Source: Coenobita brevimanus (taxonomy: Eukaryota; Arthropoda; Malacostraca; Decapoda; Coenobitidae). From it: a stretch of DNA of 64,000 nt. Every line of letters starts with the position of its first letter. The first letter of the stretch is position 1. Under the pieces are notes generated by a model. It searched no databases. It was not told the DNA's origin and saw only the letters and a list, made by a program, of their open reading frames with translations. Location: assembly GCA_032717465.1 (NCBI GenBank), contig CM064667.1, forward strand, positions 4,551,783-4,615,782, in the 5' to 3' direction. Both the position numbers and the translations under genes were made by a program. Positions 9,242-19,556 of this stretch are shown piece after piece.

Positions 9242-10117
9242 CCATCTGCTGAGGTTGGGTGTGGTCGTCGTGTTCCTCGTCGTCCGGTCCTGGGTAGAGT
9301 AGTGGCGTCGTGTCGTCTTCCGGGGCATCATCGTCTGAAGAAGAGACTTTCTTGTGCCCCTGGTGAAAGTTTCTGCGCCTGCTTGCCTTGAGCTGCTCTC
9401 TTATGTCATGCAGGGGGCAGGTGCGACTGCAGGCTGTGAACTCCCAAGGATTAATGGTAATCAGGTTGCCTTGTTTCTTGGGGTTGGGGCGTTTGTTCTG
9501 CGGGTAAGCCCTGGGCACAGTAGGAGGCGTCTCTGTAGGTGGCTGGTGAGGCGGTAGCTTAGATTTTGGTTTAGGGTTGTGGTTTGTCGGGAATCTTGTC
9601 ACCGCGTGAAGAGGTTGTGGTTTGGGACGGTCGGCAAGGAGATGTCTGACGAGTTGCAGGTCCTGGTCCATGTCCCCTGAGGGATCATAGATCGAGAAGT
9701 GCTCCCATACTGTGCTAGGGAGAATCCTCAGCAGGGCATTAAATGTGTGTATATCTCGGGCATTTGTAGTTGCCTCGGGATACTAGCGCTGACGAGGCGC
9801 CGAGCCTGGACGAATGTGTCGTCTAGGTTACCGTCGTAGGTGAGGGCATCGAGTTGAGAGAGAGCGACAACTCTGCCTATGGACGGCATGAAAGCCTGTC
9901 TCACAATTTGTGAGAATTGGTCCCATGTCAGTTCTGGGAAGAATTTTGGTGTGACACTGGCAATTATTTTACCCAGGTTAGGCAATGTGACCGCAATCTT
10001 TTCTTTGTCTGAGTCGAACCCTATTTCTAGGAGGGGTTTGACCATATCTAAATACACTTCAATGTCACATTGCTCCGAGTTGAATCTCCGCAATCGAATT
10101 TGCGGTTTGGCTGCCAT
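9234..10117 (-). pseudogene. gag of - strand gypsy element, unit 0 (frameshifted)
   Basis: ATG at 10117 opens a 129-codon frame with a capsid-like region (VTLPNLGKIIASV, ELTWDQFSQIV). It is clearly homologous to the intact gag at 59203 (VTLPLLGKAAANI, ELTWQNFTKFA). After RRLVSAS the frame closes at 9728. The homologous continuation YPEAT...RDIHTFNALLRILPS lies in another phase, so one base was lost near 9778, in all four units. From 9671 the frame resumes with MDQDLQLVRHLLADRP, NPWEFTACSRTCPLHDIREQL and an acidic end. There is no CCHC knuckle; the only Cys/His cluster is CX3CX2H, kept in the relative as CYHGCPIH. Pro-rich insert in the middle. Confidence 0.85.
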
Positions 10118-10167
10118 TGTACAAGTTTCCTTTTATCGTTCCTCCGTGCTTTTACTCGGATCCAGAA

Positions 10168-10183
10168 CCACCGCTTGCCACCA
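10168..10183 (-). promoter_or_regulatory. Primer-binding-site candidate of - strand element, unit 0
   Basis: Directly inside the LTR end (one base spacer), the - strand reads TGGTGGCAAGCGGTGG. The pol-less relative has TGGTGGCCAGCGGTGG at the same place, one change in 16. Position and TGG start fit a tRNA primer site. I could not assign the tRNA. Confidence 0.6.
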
Positions 10184-11429
10184 GTGTTATGCTGGTGTTT
10201 TTAAGGCGACTTCTCGTCCTAAAAACACTAACGACTGAAGCGGGGTCCTCTTTCCGGACTGGAAGCAAAGCACCCACAAAGGAACAGGACATAAAAACCA
10301 GGCAGTGCACCTTAACTCATCTACTGCCTTAATTCTAACCGTTACAATAAAACACAGAGTGATATTTGAGATACAGGGGACTGGGACACAGAGTTAGCCT
10401 TCAGCACCACAAGATACAGTCACGCTTGGTACACAATACAATGCACATACAGGGATGTCTTGAATTATATATGTTATTGTCCGTATGTCACTTTTAGGCA
10501 GGATATACACTGAGTCGACAACAAAGAGAATAAACAAGATTGGAAGTCCGTAAGGGAAATACTACTGTAAATAAGACAGGGTGCGGATCGTGACACTTGA
10601 CACAGTCACTTAGTCGCGGCGACACTTACACACAGGCTTTTAATCTGCCCGCGCATCCTAGTCTCTATTCATTCACAGAAAGTTCTTTTATTGGGGGGAC
10701 TCATATAATTACTCTAAGGTTCATTCTCTGTCCTGCCGGACACTGAGTTCTTTTGGACTATTGGTAACTGTTACTGTTTTCACACTGGTCTTCACTCTGT
10801 CACTGTTCACTGTTATTTCCCCTGGTTTGTTCCCGGCACAAGGGGCGTCACTATTTACCTGTATCTCCTGGGTAATGTTCACTCCATGACAGGGGCGTGA
10901 GGGGAGAACCCTAGGGGGACCCGGCCTGCAGAGGGCAAGGGATTACCCGCAGGGGAGTCACTGCCTGGGTCACAGTCGTCGGTGAGATGCAGGGAGGCTC
11001 TTCTGTCTGGGGACCTCGACCTGAGAGGTGGCCCTCGAGTCGGAGCCTCGTCGGTGGGGTACAGGGAGGCCCTCCTGTCTAGGGGCCTCGACCTGAGAGG
11101 TGGCCCTCGGGATTGGGGCCGAACAGCTGGAGTAGTCGGGCCAGTCGTCTCTGGCTCCGCAGGGTGAGGGAGCCTGGGTCGCCTTCGTCGGGAGCCGGTG
11201 GGTCTGGCCTGGGGTTCCTGGGACTGCAGGCGCCTATGGGGAGAGGCGCTGACAGGGCTGGGCTGCGGCAACTTCTCCGTCGGGACTCGGGCAGGAACAA
11301 GGATCTCCCAGGCGTAGGAGGTAGGTCCGATATCGGGCCTTGCCACCACTCTAGTGACACCTCCGGGGCTATTTTCCCAGGTGGTGACGAAGGGCTCCCA
11401 CAGGGGGAAGAGGCTGGAGAAGGACTCAC

Positions 11430-12500
11430 GTAGCCCGTGTCCTCTCCGGTACGTCCTGAGGCCAGAGCCTTGGGTCGCCTTACCCTGGTACGTACTTTGG
11501 CTGTGGCCGTGAGCCTACCCGTCATATGAGAAGCAACTGAAGGGCGTACAGGGCCGCTCCTTCCCCGCCACATATAGGGACCGTCGGCGTGGTGTTGCTC
11601 CCGTAGTATGGGAAAAGCAGGAGTAGGGGGCACAGAGGCCACACTCTCTCCAGTACGTACTGAGGCTATCTTCAGAGGCTTCTCTACCCTGACACGTGCC
11701 TCAGCTGGAGCCGGACGCCTACCCGCTGTAACTTGCAATACTTTTGTGATAGAAACTCCGTGTACAAAAAGCTAGATAAGGAGTTTATTACAAGCTCACA
11801 GTAAAACAGTCTACCCGTGTCGGCTGTCTGCTAAGAACTGATGCAATAACGCCGTCTTCAGGCGTGGGAGAGCATACTGACCTAGCATATTTAGTGGGGG
11901 CATGTATGCATTGAGGGGGAACATATATACATTGGGGGTAGACATATTGTGGAGGGGGTACACTACTCCCCCGGGTAGCTGAGATGGTGTCTCCTGACAC
12001 CAGGAGTTAATGGTGGGGAACATATATACATCGGGGGTAGACATATTGTGGAGGTGTACCCCCTCCACAATATGTCTACCCCCGATGTATATATGTTGTG
12101 GAGGGGGTACACCGCCTTACAAGGAGCAACTGAAGGGCGTACAGGGACGCTCCTTCCCCGCCATGTATAGGGACCGTCGGCGCGGTGGTGCTCCCGTTGT
12201 AGGGAAAAGCTGCACGTACGATAGCAGGGGCTCTTTTACCCTGGTACGTACTTTGGCCGTAGCCGAAAGCTGATCTTCCCGACGAGAAGCAACTGACCGG
12301 GACACAGGGCCGCTCCTTCCCTGCCACGTATAGGGACCGTCGGCGCGGTGTTGCCTCCGTAGGAGAGAACAGCAGGAGAGGGATGCACAGGGGCAACTCT
12401 CTCTCCGGGGTGTACTAAGGCCGGAGCCTTGGGTCTCTCTACCCTGGTGCACTCTCTTACGCTGTAGCTTTGAGCCTCCGGCCCTTGGGCCTCATGCCCT
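11430..12500. repeat. Degenerate ~190-bp direct repeats inside the long LTR, interrupted by a 390-bp block
   Basis: A block with the recurring words CTGGTACGTACTTTGG, GAGAAGCAACTGA, GGGCCGCTCCTTCCC and TATAGGGACCGTCGGCG appears at about 11437-11625, 12117-12295 and 12296-12480, with a partial copy at 11626-11735. Between the first and second copies lies about 390 bp (11736-12115) with unrelated sequence, including the hairpin. The same layout is in units 1 and 2 (add 14,304 and about 28,609). Confidence 0.7.
12020..12096. repeat. Perfect 35-bp inverted repeat with 7-base loop in the long LTR
   Basis: Arm 12020-12054 is the exact reverse complement of 12062-12096; the loop is TGTACCC. The word GGGGGTAGACATATTGTGG of the arm also occurs as a direct repeat at about 11933-11952. 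The hairpin is present in units 1 (26324-26400) and 2 (40628-40704), each with a single different mismatch near the base of the stem. Confidence 0.9.
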
Positions 12501-13052
12501 AGAGGGTGTAACAATAGCCGTCAATACGGTGTTACCTGGGACTGAATCTAGTTCAGTCCCACCCCTATTCTGACGATGGTTGTCCCGCCCGCAAGGTAGT
12601 TGCCTTTCCCCGGTCACCTGGTGTTGGGGCAGTTGCGGGGAACAGGGGCTAAGGACAGTAGTGTCCTGGTGACCCATTTGACCGGGGTCACTAACCCCAC
12701 TGTTGTGTCCTATTGGGGTGGTGGTGTGGTAGCGGCCCGGTGGAGGGGTGGAGGGTGGCGAGGTGGGAGGTCCGGCGTCGGGCATTTTACCACCCTCCAT
12801 GGTGTAAAAGTCACGACCCCATGACTGGAGGTGGTATGTGGTGGAGGTGGATGTCTGGTGGGCCGGGGTGAGGTGTTGTAGGAGGCTGACCCAGTGGTTG
12901 GTGAAGGTGTTAGGCTCCTGGTGGGGGCTGAGGGTGAGCCAGAGGGAGGATGGGTGGTCGGTCCGGCGTAGGAGGCAGAGGAGGTGGGGGGTCCCTCTGA
13001 TTCTGGCATGTAGGCGGTCATGGGGTAGCCAGTGTACTCTCATCACTTTCAT
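12492..13052 (-). CDS. ORF3 of - strand gypsy element, function unknown
   Basis: ATG at 13052 opens 186 codons starting MKVMRVHWLPHD. The N-terminal ~90 residues align with the ORFs at 57135 and 63816. Shared positions include the W-x-P start, P/HHLL, LxLT, Q/E-x-N, a Trp (NHW against IAW/VAW), LxHLxP and the block HLQxxGRDF. The second half is Pro/Thr-rich. The frame crosses the purine tract and ends inside the LTR. It lies downstream of the pol end, where env would be in a retrovirus, but I see no signal peptide or membrane helix. It is separated from its pol by the Gmr1-like insertion. The 210 bases between its ATG and the insertion (13053-13262) are GT/CA-rich with nothing recognised. It may instead be a C-terminal extension of pol, since the frame upstream is open in relatives. 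Confidence 0.55.
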   Translation of the reverse strand: MKVMRVHWLPHDRLHARIRGTPHLLCLLRRTDHPSSLWLTLSPHQEPNTFTNHWVSLLQHLTPAHQTSTSTTYHLQSWGRDFYTMEGGKMPDAGPPTSPPSTPPPGRYHTTTPIGHNSGVSDPGQMGHQDTTVLSPCSPQLPQHQVTGERQLPCGRDNHRQNRGGTELDSVPGNTVLTAIVTPSRA

Positions 13053-13266
13053 CTCGGGGAATGGTGCCTGATGAGGAGATGAAAGCTGAATGCTGGAGAG
13101 TGACGGGAGATTGGTGGTTTTATGGGGGATGGGTCGGTGGGAGGAGCGTTTTACCTTGGAGAATTGGGACTTGGGAGGATTCCATCGTGCTTGGTGGAGG
13201 GGGAGGGTTATGGGGGAGGTGTCTGGGGTAGGGGGGGTTCATGGTGGTGGGTGGTGGGATGGGCGT

Positions 13267-14052
13267 TGTTACATAGCCTATGATTTCATCATCCTTTGTG
13301 TAATTTTAACGCACAGTATGCTGCATGTTTGATCACGAGCGTGTTCTGCCTCAGTCCCCCCCTTCTACCGTTATAGTAGAGTAAGTTGTCGTTTCTGTTG
13401 TTCAGAGCGGGATTGTCAACTCTTTGTCCCCATGGCTTCATTTGCGCGTCCTTCTTACAAGTTGTATCAAGCTCTGCTGGCCCCTATATAATGAGCTCAG
13501 TCTCTGCTTCATTGCCACTTAGATCTGCTCCTCATTTTGTTCACATCTCTGTCCTCCCCTGTACAGTTATTATTGAGTGCTCAGGAAGTCTCCAACCATC
13601 TAGCAGCTGTGTAATTTGAGGATAACTGTTATTGCATTTTTTCTTGTACTGTATAGCATAAGTTTAATTTGTAGGCCTAGTGAAGTTTTTGTAATTCATG
13701 TAAGGTTTTTGTTGTCAGCAATTATTAATAATAGTTTGTATCTGTAATAATTTATCTTGCATTAACTGAGCATTACCCAGTGTATTTTCATTTTATCAGG
13801 GCTGACTTAGATAAATTTACTCTTGCTAATTTCGTGTTAATAGAGGCTATTGCAGTTAACCATATATTTAACCTGTTTTTTGCCATTACATTATCCTTAG
13901 GAGTCCGGAATGTTTTGTTGTTAGTTTGAGCATTAAACTTTAACTTGTAATTTTACCTAACTCTTTTATTTTGAACCTGGAACTTTACCGGACAGTAGTG
14001 ACTCTTAGTATTCTCACTTAAAGTGTACGTTATCTTTCTCTGTTCCGTAACA
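13267..14052 (+). repeat. 5' LTR of Gmr1-like element, unit 1
   Basis: 786 bp, TGTTAC...GTAACA, preceded by GCGT (13263-13266). It differs from the 3' LTR of the same copy at about nine positions and lacks a 6-bp segment. It matches the other 5' LTRs at these diagnostic sites, for example GGATTGTCAAC against GGATTCTCAAC in 3' LTRs. Confidence 0.93.
13485..13491 (+). promoter_or_regulatory. TATA box in Gmr1-like LTR
   Basis: TATATAA within CCCCTATATAATGAG. It is conserved in every Gmr1-like LTR of the window (for example 4675-4681) and is the likely pol II core promoter. A TCAGTC initiator-like word lies 12 bases further, closer than usual, so the actual start site is uncertain. Confidence 0.6.
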
Positions 14053-14058
14053 TAAATT

Positions 14059-14076
14059 TGGCGACCTCCTATCAGG
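14059..14076 (+). promoter_or_regulatory. Primer binding site of Gmr1-like element
   Basis: TGGCGACCTCCTATCAGG lies six bases after the 5' LTR. The TGG start and position fit a tRNA 3' end complement; tRNA identity not determined. It recurs at 28363 and 42668. A short repeat (CAGGATATT twice) follows in the leader. Confidence 0.7.
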
Positions 14077-14119
14077 ATATTCAGGATATTGCTTGATATT
14101 TTGTGACTGTGATTTATTC

Positions 14120-17100
14120 ATGATGTCTACTATTACTACACTTGATGAAGCCAAAGATTTTTTGTCAAATGTGCAAACAGTGTGTGATGTAGAAAACAGA
14201 ACAAAGAATGAACTTAAGCTTGTTGCTCAACAATTGGGTATTGCTGTTCGCTCTCATCATTCTAAAGATCAAATTGTTGACATGATCAATGAAAGCTTGT
14301 TTAATGTAACTCCTCCAAATGAGCAAACGCAGATTGAATTAGCTAAGTTACAGCTACCCCTGCAGGAGGCTCGTGTGAAGGAAGCTGAATTTCAAGCACG
14401 TGCTAAGGAGGCTGATGTTAAAGAGGCTGAGTTTCACGCACAAGTTGAACTTGCTAGGATTCAGGCAGACCATGAGTATCGCATGAAACAAGGTGGAACT
14501 GGATCATCTAGCTCTGATGATTTTGATGTGGCTAAAAATGTTAAACTTGTCCCTCCTTTTAATGAATCTGATTTATCAAAGTATTTTCAGTTGTTTGAGA
14601 GGGTAGCTACAGGTTTTAATTGGCCCAAAAAGTATTTGCCAGTACTCCTTCAAACTGTTCTCACCGGTAAAGCTCAAGTAACTTATGGATCTTTGCCTCA
14701 GGATCAATCTGATAATTATGATGTAGTTAAGAGCTTGATTCTTAAGGCCTATGAGCTTGTTCCTGAAGCTTATAGAGTAAAATTTAGGACAACTTACAAG
14801 CAAGATAAGCAATCCCATGTTGAGTATGCAAAAATCAAAGAAGATCTGTTAGAGCAGTGGTTAAATTCTAAGAATGTGGATTCTGATTTTGGTAAATTTA
14901 AGCAGATGATTTTGCTGGAGGACTTCAAGAGGTGTATTTATAAAGATGTAAGCCTATATCTTGATGAGAAAAGAATAGATAATTTGTCTGATGCTGCAAT
15001 TTTAGCTGATGAATATGTTCTCACTCACAAGAGATATTCTAAAGAAAAAGGGAAAGCTGAGAGTAAGTACGTTGCCTCTACTCAGAGTACAGGTAACAAG
15101 AAAGAGAATAAAGATGATGTTTCTCAGGAAGTAAATACCAGCTTCACCTCTAGATTTCAGAAAAGTAAATGTACTTATTGTAGTAAGCTTGGTCATACTA
15201 CAGAGAAATGTTTCAGGAGACAGCGTGATGTGAACAAAAAGGAGTCTTTAAATATTCAGTCAATTGGTCTAGTGTCCACCCTTGAGAGTCCCCAGAATTC
15301 TTTAACTGAGTTAACTGAACCTGCTTTGAGGGGTAACTTAAATTCTCATGATGGAGCTCCTCTTTTGAGCAGTAACGTGGGTGACACTCTCAAGAGTTCA
15401 TGTGCTAATTTCCTGTCTGATGGTTTTGTCAGTCCTCTGGACAGTAATGACAGGAAATCAGTTAAAATATATCGTGATACAGGTGCCTGCCAATCCCTTA
15501 TGCTGACCAGTGTTCTAGGCTCTAATGTTAATTCCTCTGATGAAACTGTAATCTTACAAGGTGTAGGGAATAATTACTTCTCTGTCCCTCTGTGCAGAGT
15601 GAATTTAGAGTCTGGTTTTGCTAATGGTTCCGTTATGGTTTGGTTGGTTGAGACACTCCCAATGTCAGGTGTAACTTTCATACTTGGAAATGATATTGGT
15701 GGAAGTCAAGTGTGTCCAGCTCCTCAGTTGTCTAGTGAGTCAGTGGCCGCGACCCAGGATTGTTATGTCCCTGATGTGTTCCCTGCATGTGCTATCACTA
15801 GGGCTAAGTCTAAAGTTACTGGTGATTTAGAAGATAATGATGATGATGATGTTATCCTAGCTGACACTTTTCTTGCTAATTTGGACCACTCACCAAATGA
15901 GGCAGTACCCCGTAGTGTTGATAATTTGTCTCGTCAAGGTTGGTTGAGATGCAGGTTGCTGACCCTGAGTTGAAAGGTCTAGCTAACTCTGCTTACAGTG
16001 AAGAAGAGTCAGCCGGTGCTTCTACTTGTTATTATGTAAAGTCAGGAGTACTTATGAGGAAATGGAGACCCCCAACAGCATCAGCCGACTGTGAATGGGA
16101 GGTTGTACATCAAGTTGTCATCCCTCGTGTTTGTAGGCAGGATATCTTTAGAGTGGCTCATGATTCCAGTTTGGCAGGACACCTTGGAGTGAGGAAGACT
16201 GTGGCACGCATTTTGAAACACTTCTACTGGCCAGGTATCTTCAGGGATGTTTCCTGGTATTATAAGTCTTGTCACACCTGTCAAGTTGTGGGGAAGTGTA
16301 ATCAGGCCGAAAAGGTTGCACCTCTAGTTCCCATTCCTCCTTTTGAGGCGCCTTTCACCCGTGTGTTGGTGGATATTGTGGGCCCTCTTCCTAAGACTTC
16401 TTCAGGATTTTCTTATGTGTTGACCCTGATTGATATGGCTACTCGTTATCCTGAAGCCATTCCACTTAGAAATATCTCAGCAAAGAACGTGGTTAAGGAA
16501 ATGCTAGGGTTCTTCACAAAGTTTGGTCTGCCCAAGGAGGTGCAGTCAGACCGGGGAAGTAATTTCATGTCGAATGTTTTCAAGCAGTCTCTGAAAGAGT
16601 TGGGCATCACCCAGATCACGTCTTCAGCTTACCATCCCCAGACCCAAGGAGCGTTGGAGAGATATCATCAAACACTCAAATCGATGCTCAAGAAATACTG
16701 TTTGGAGCATCAGAAAGACTGGGATAAAGGTCTTCCATTCGTTGTATTTGCTGCAAGAGAATCTCCAAATGAATCACTGGGCTTCTCACCTTTTGAACTA
16801 CTGTTTGGCCATGAAGTAAGAGGACCTCTTCAGCTACTCAAGGAATGCTGGCTGTCGGAGGAAGATGACGTCAACCTGCTGGAGTATGTGATGAAGTTCA
16901 AAGAACGGCTGTCCACTGCTTTACAGTTGGCGAGAGAGAATTTAGGAGCTGCTCAGGAGAAGATGAAGACTTGGTATGATAAGAAGTCCAGGTTACGCCA
17001 CTTTCAGCCAGGAGATCAGGTTTTGATTCTGCTACCAGTTTATAGGCAACCTCTTCAAGCCAAGTTTAGTGGTCCTTATTTCGTGGAGAAGAAACTCAGT

Positions 17101-18699
17101 GATGTCAACTATGTCATCGCCACACCAGATCGTAGAAAGAACAAGCAACTATGTCACATCAACATGCTAAATTTATATCACAGTCGGGACGAAAATAATC
17201 CAGTCTGCACTGTAGCTGTTCCACCCGAGTCTGCAAGTGAAGCTCTCCCATGCCGTATGAGCCTGAGTGATAGTTTGGGGAAGAATCCTGATATCATGAA
17301 TGATCTCCAGACTAAGCTTTCTCATCTACCTCCCGAGGAAAGGCAGGAGTTTTCGGCATTACTGCAGGAGTACCCGCAAGTGTTCCGTGCCACTCCAGGA
17401 AGAACCACTGTTTTGATGCATGATGTCGATGTTGGAGACGCAAAGCCAATTAAATTGCCTCCTTACCATGTGAACCTGGTGAAAGTTCCTCTCATCCAGA
17501 AGGAGTTTGGCTACCTGTTGGACCACAAGATGATTGAGCCCTGTCAGAGCGAGTGGAGTTCTCCTGTCACTTTAGTCTCTAAGCCAGGTGGGTCACAGCG
17601 GCTTTGCATCGACTACAGACGTGTTAATCAGATCACCAAAACAGACACTTACCCTCTCCCTCGCGTGGAAGATTGCATAGACAAGATCGGAAAGGCTAGG
17701 TACATAAGTAAGTTTGATTTGTTAAAGGGATACTGGCAAGTACCTATGACTGAACGTGCTAGGGAGATCTCATGTTTTGTAACACTAGGAAAGACTTTTG
17801 CATGTTCTGTAATGCCATATGGTATGAAGAATGCACCAGCCACATTTCAGAAGCTCATGAATGTTGTAACAGAGGGTTTGGCAGGGTGTGTTGTTTATAT
17901 TGATGATGTATTAATCTTCAGTGACAACTGGAAAGATCACCTATGCCATGTCAGTAAATTTCTTGAGCGTTTGGTTCAGGCTAACCTTGTAGCTAATTTA
18001 TCAAAGTGTGAGTTTGGTCAAGCTAAAGTTCAGTACCTCGGGTACGTAATTGGTGATGGACATGTTGCAACACCAGCAGCTAAGGTTCAGGTTATAAGTG
18101 ATCTTCCCAGACCTAAAAGTAGGAAAGAGCTACAAAGATTTTTGGGAATGGTAGGTTATTACCGAAGATTTGTTCCTAACTTTTCAATTCTTGTATCACC
18201 ACTTACAGACCTACTGAAAAAGGGAGTTAAATTTGTCTGGACCGATAACTGTGAATCCTCTTTCAACAAACTTAAAGCTATTCTATTATGTCAGCCAGTG
18301 CTCGCTACTCCAAATTTTGCTAAGCCTTTTAAGATGGCTGTTGATGCAAGTGATACAGGAGCTGGGGCTGGTTTGCTGCAAGAGGATGATCAGGGTATTG
18401 AACACCCTGTATCTTATTACAGTAAGAAGTTCACTCCACCTCAAAAGAACTACTCAACTATTGAGAAAGAGCTTTTGGCCTTGATTTTGGGTTTACAGCA
18501 TTTTTCATTTTATTTGTGTTCTGGTTTTGACCCCATAGTCATTTATACCGATCATAACCCACTGAAATTCCTTAGTAAGTTTAAAGATAAAAATCAGAGA
18601 TTGACAAGATGGAGTCTACTTCTTCAGGAGTATTCATTAGACATACAACATGTCAAGGGGAAAGAAAATGTTATTGCAGATTGCTTATCTAGACTTTAG
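14120..18699 (+). pseudogene. Gmr1-like gag-pol, unit 1 (one frameshift)
   Basis: The first in-frame ATG after the leader is at 14120 (MMSTITTLDEAKDF). About 1,526 residues would be encoded without the lesion. Gag, the CCHC knuckle and protease are intact to about 15937, where CGTCAAGAG of unit 0 became CGTCAAGG, a one-base loss. The frame then closes at 15973, and the integrase-RT-RNase H part continues in another phase from about 15940 to 18699. All catalytic residues of IN, RT (YIDD) and RH are present. The lesion falls between protease and integrase, so Gag and PR could still be made but not IN or RT. Confidence 0.92.
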
Positions 18700-18760
18700 A
18701 CAGATTGTTTTAGAGTAATAAGAAATTTCCTTTGTAAATTTCTTTTTCTTTGTGGGGAGG

Positions 18761-19552
18761 TGTTACATAGCCTATGATTTCATCATCCTTTGTGTAATTT
18801 TAACGCACAGTATGCTGCATGTTTGATCACGAGCGTGTTCTGCCTCAGTCCCCCCCTTCTACCGTTATAGTAGAGTAATTTGTCCTTTCTGTTGTTCAGA
18901 GCGGGATTCTCAACTCTTTGTCCCCATGGCTTCATTTGCGCGTCCTTCTTACAAGTTGTATCAAGCTCTGCTGGCCCCTATATAATGAGCTCAGTCTCTG
19001 CTTCATTGCCACTTAGATCTGCTCCTCATTTTGTTCACATCTCTGTCCTCCCCTGTACAGTTATTATTGAGTGCTCAGGAAGTCTCCAACCATCTAGCAG
19101 CTGTGTAATTTGAGTATAACTGTTATTGCATTTTTTCTTGTACTGTATAGCATAAGTTTAATTTGTAGGTCTAGTGAAGTTTTTGTAATTCATGTAAGGT
19201 TCTTGTTGTCAGCAATTATTAATAATAGTTTGTATCTGTAATAATTTATCTTGCATTAACTGAGCATTACCCAGTGTATTTTCATTTTATCAGGGCTGAC
19301 TTAGATAAATTTACTCTTGCTAATTTCGTGTTAATAGAGGCTATTGCAGTTAACCATATATTTAACCTGTTTTTTGCCATTACATTATCCTTATGAGTCC
19401 TGAATGTTTTGTTGTTAGTTTGAGCATTAAACTTTAACTTGTAATTTTACCTAACTCTTTTATTTTGAACCTGGAACTTTACGGGACAGTAGTGATTTTT
19501 AGTACTCGTATTCTCACTTAAAGTGTACATTATCTTTCGCTGTTCCGTAACA
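18761..19552 (+). repeat. 3' LTR of Gmr1-like element, unit 1
   Basis: 792 bp with the 3'-type diagnostic bases, preceded by the purine tract GTGGGGAGG and followed by GCGT (19553-19556). Confidence 0.92.
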
Positions 19553-19556
19553 GCGT

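Larger units (their letters stand above)
10185..12555 (-). repeat. Long LTR of - strand gypsy element, between units 0 and 1
   Basis: The right-hand (+) start TGTTATGCTGG is adjacent to the primer site. The other end is either GTAACA at 12513 (giving a TGTTA/TAACA inverted repeat) or TTCA at 12555, directly beside a - strand purine tract AGGGGTGGGA. I chose the latter because diverged relatives keep the purine tract there. About 2.33-2.37 kb, GC-rich in its second half. It holds AATAAA on the - strand (10687-10692, 11784-11789), degenerate ~190-bp direct repeats (11430-11735 and 12110-12500) and a perfect hairpin. It has gag/PBS on its left and ORF3/PPT on its right, so it serves two tandem internal regions at once. 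Confidence 0.82.
1..13266. repeat. Composite retroelement unit 0 of a 14.3-kb tandem array (left-truncated)
   Basis: This is the first visible repeat of the array. It starts inside the Gmr1-like gag, so the 5' LTR and about 220 nt of gag-coding sequence lie outside the window. The order is Gmr1-like gag-pol (+), Gmr1-like 3' LTR, then pol, gag and LTR of a - strand gypsy element, and finally the ORF3 region of the next - strand copy. The same order recurs at a spacing of about 14,304 bp. Unit 0 is the most divergent at protein level in the 3' half of Gmr1 pol; for example it ends CLSRV where units 1-3 end CLSRL. Confidence 0.95.

Noticed and set aside
12492..13052. ORF3 as an envelope protein
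   Set aside because: Position after pol fits, but no signal peptide, no transmembrane helix, no glycosylation-rich ectodomain and no furin-like site can be seen.
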